From the NCBI GenBank assembly GCA_934140355.1, contig CAKPBH010000057.1, positions 1 to 6,440 of the forward strand: DNA of 6,440 nt, in the 5' to 3' direction. The stretch is from an uncultured Bacilli bacterium (GTDB lineage Bacteria > Bacillota_I > Bacilli_A > RF39 > UBA660). Below, one piece after another: positions 5,668-6,440 of this stretch; positions within the stretch are counted from its first letter, which is position 1, and the number at the start of each line of letters is the position of its first letter. Under the pieces are notes generated by a model, which had not been told where the DNA came from, ran no database searches, and saw nothing but the letters and a program-made list of their open reading frames with translations. The position numbers and the translations under genes are program-made.

Positions 5668-6440
5668 ATGAGTTTTATAGATTTTTTATTAAAATATTAT
5701 ATATGGATTTTAGGGGTACTAATTTTACTAATTTTAATAGTAATTGGAATATTAGTTGATTCTAAAAGTAAAGATCAATCGCCATCTAAAACGAAAAAAA
5801 AGGACAAAAAGAAAGATAAGACAGCTGTTGAAAATGAGGCTACTGCGGCATCTGCTCCACTAAAAGAAGAAGATAGTTTAAGTATGAACACTATTCCTTC
5901 AATGGAAAATGTTTCTCTAGGAAATGGAAACGGAGTTCAGAATGCAATAGAAGGTAATGTCAATCCGTTACAAACGATTGCCAACCCCTCAGCAACAATG
6001 ACAATGAATTCAGTGGTAGAACAGGCACAAGGTATAAATTCAGTGCCACCAGTAAATCCAGCAATGGAACAGGCACAAAGCATAAATCCAGTTCCATCAG
6101 TAAATCCAGTAATGGAACAACCACAAAGCATGAATCCAGTGCCACCGGTGAACCCAGTAATGGAACAACCACAAAGCATAAATCCAGTTCCCACGGTAAA
6201 TCCGGTAATGGAACAACCACAAAGCATAAATCCAGTTCCCACGGTAAATCCGGTAATGGAACAACCGCAAAGCATAAATCCAGTTCCATCAGTAAATCCG
6301 GTAATGGAACAGACCCAAAGCATAAATCCAGTTCCACCGGTAAATCCGGTAATGGAACAAGCACAAAGCATAAATCCAGTTCCATCAGTAAATCCGGTAA
6401 TGGAACAGCCGCAAAGCATAAATCCAGTTCCATCAGTAAA
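5668..6440 (+). CDS. Membrane-anchored tandem-repeat protein, 3' end beyond the window
   Basis: I do not recognise this family. The reading frame is open from ATG 5668 to the window end (257 complete codons) and has no stop here. A strong SD, AGGGAGG (5651-5657), lies ten bases upstream. Residues 12-30 form one very hydrophobic helix. They are followed by a strongly basic stretch (residues 33-51, about half Lys), so the positive-inside rule predicts the N-terminus outside and the body in the cytosol. Residues 52-122 are low-complexity and rich in Ser, Asn, Glu and Ala. From residue 123 the protein is a perfectly periodic 16-residue array, consensus INPVPxVNPVMEQxQS, running out of the window. 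There is no LPXTG motif, lipobox or cleavable signal peptide in view. It follows ezrA in the same orientation, after that gene's terminator. A structural, scaffold or division-associated role is only a guess from position and topology; a C-terminal domain may lie beyond the window. Confidence 0.85.
   Translation, partial: MSFIDFLLKYYIWILGVLILLILIVIGILVDSKSKDQSPSKTKKKDKKKDKTAVENEATAASAPLKEEDSLSMNTIPSMENVSLGNGNGVQNAIEGNVNPLQTIANPSATMTMNSVVEQAQGINSVPPVNPAMEQAQSINPVPSVNPVMEQPQSMNPVPPVNPVMEQPQSINPVPTVNPVMEQPQSINPVPTVNPVMEQPQSINPVPSVNPVMEQTQSINPVPPVNPVMEQAQSINPVPSVNPVMEQPQSINPVPSV
6034..6440 (+). repeat. In-frame 48-bp tandem repeat array, eight full units plus a partial
   Basis: Units start at 6034, 6082, 6130, 6178, 6226, 6274, 6322, 6370 and 6418 (partial), each exactly 48 bp with no indels. 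Each encodes 16 residues, INPVPxVNPVMEQxQS. Units 4 and 5 differ by one silent base (CCA/CCG). Unit 1 is the most diverged (Ser and Ala replace Pro3 and Val10). A degenerate fragment (NSVVEQAQG) precedes the array. Each unit holds an internal echo: TAAATCC.GT occurs twice, 18 bp apart. The array is visibly richer in G and C than its AT-rich surroundings. Confidence 0.97.

Noticed and set aside
5937..6433. Two long open frames on the - strand (about 160 codons each), antisense to the repeat array
   Set aside because: The repeat period is 48 bp, a multiple of three, so a frame free of stops in one unit is free of stops in all. Both simply mirror the array, have no SD and give Gly/Thr/Cys- or Leu/Pro-periodic peptides. 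The + strand gene has a clear SD, a start and a non-repeat N-terminus.
6034..6440. CRISPR-like array
   Set aside because: The units are contiguous 48-bp tandem repeats with no unique spacers, and they lie in frame within a coding sequence.

Overview
This window looks like chromosomal DNA from a low-GC (roughly 30%) Gram-positive bacterium of the Firmicutes/Bacilli type. Three things point there: a Firmicutes-style typA, an ezrA (a division regulator restricted to low-GC Gram-positives), and strong AGGTG-type Shine-Dalgarno (SD) sites. An uncultivated gut Bacilli lineage is plausible from the AT-richness and compact spacing, but that is inference. Every Trp codon I checked is TGG and all visible stops are TAA or TAG, so nothing suggests recoded TGA. 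All genes are on the + strand and there are no RNA genes, insertion sequences or CRISPR arrays.

Layout. Positions 1-47 hold the terminator of an off-window upstream gene, which overlaps a promoter for the next gene. A type IV prepilin-like protein (68-589) is followed 51 nt later by an ABC-exporter transmembrane domain that lacks its ATPase half (641-1585). No terminator separates the two, so they probably form a small operon, which ends at a hairpin at 1584-1617. typA/bipA (1718-3526) is a single-gene unit with its own extended -10 promoter and terminator. ezrA (3739-5439) is a second single-gene unit with its own promoter and a terminator that begins in its stop codon. A 228-nt gap with a perfect inverted repeat leads to a membrane-anchored protein (5668 to beyond the window end). 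Its tail is an array of at least eight full 48-bp (16-residue) repeats still running when the window ends.

How the genes fit together. typA and ezrA are housekeeping genes for translation/stress-linked ribosome assembly and for cell division. The two flanking segments are the less ordinary part. At the left is a pilin-like protein with an NBD-less ABC membrane domain. At the right is a tandem-repeat, Pro/Asn/Gln-rich protein that, like EzrA, is predicted to have one N-terminal membrane anchor and a cytosolic body. Nothing here amounts to a demonstrated new system. The repeat protein beside ezrA and the truncated exporter are the best leads.
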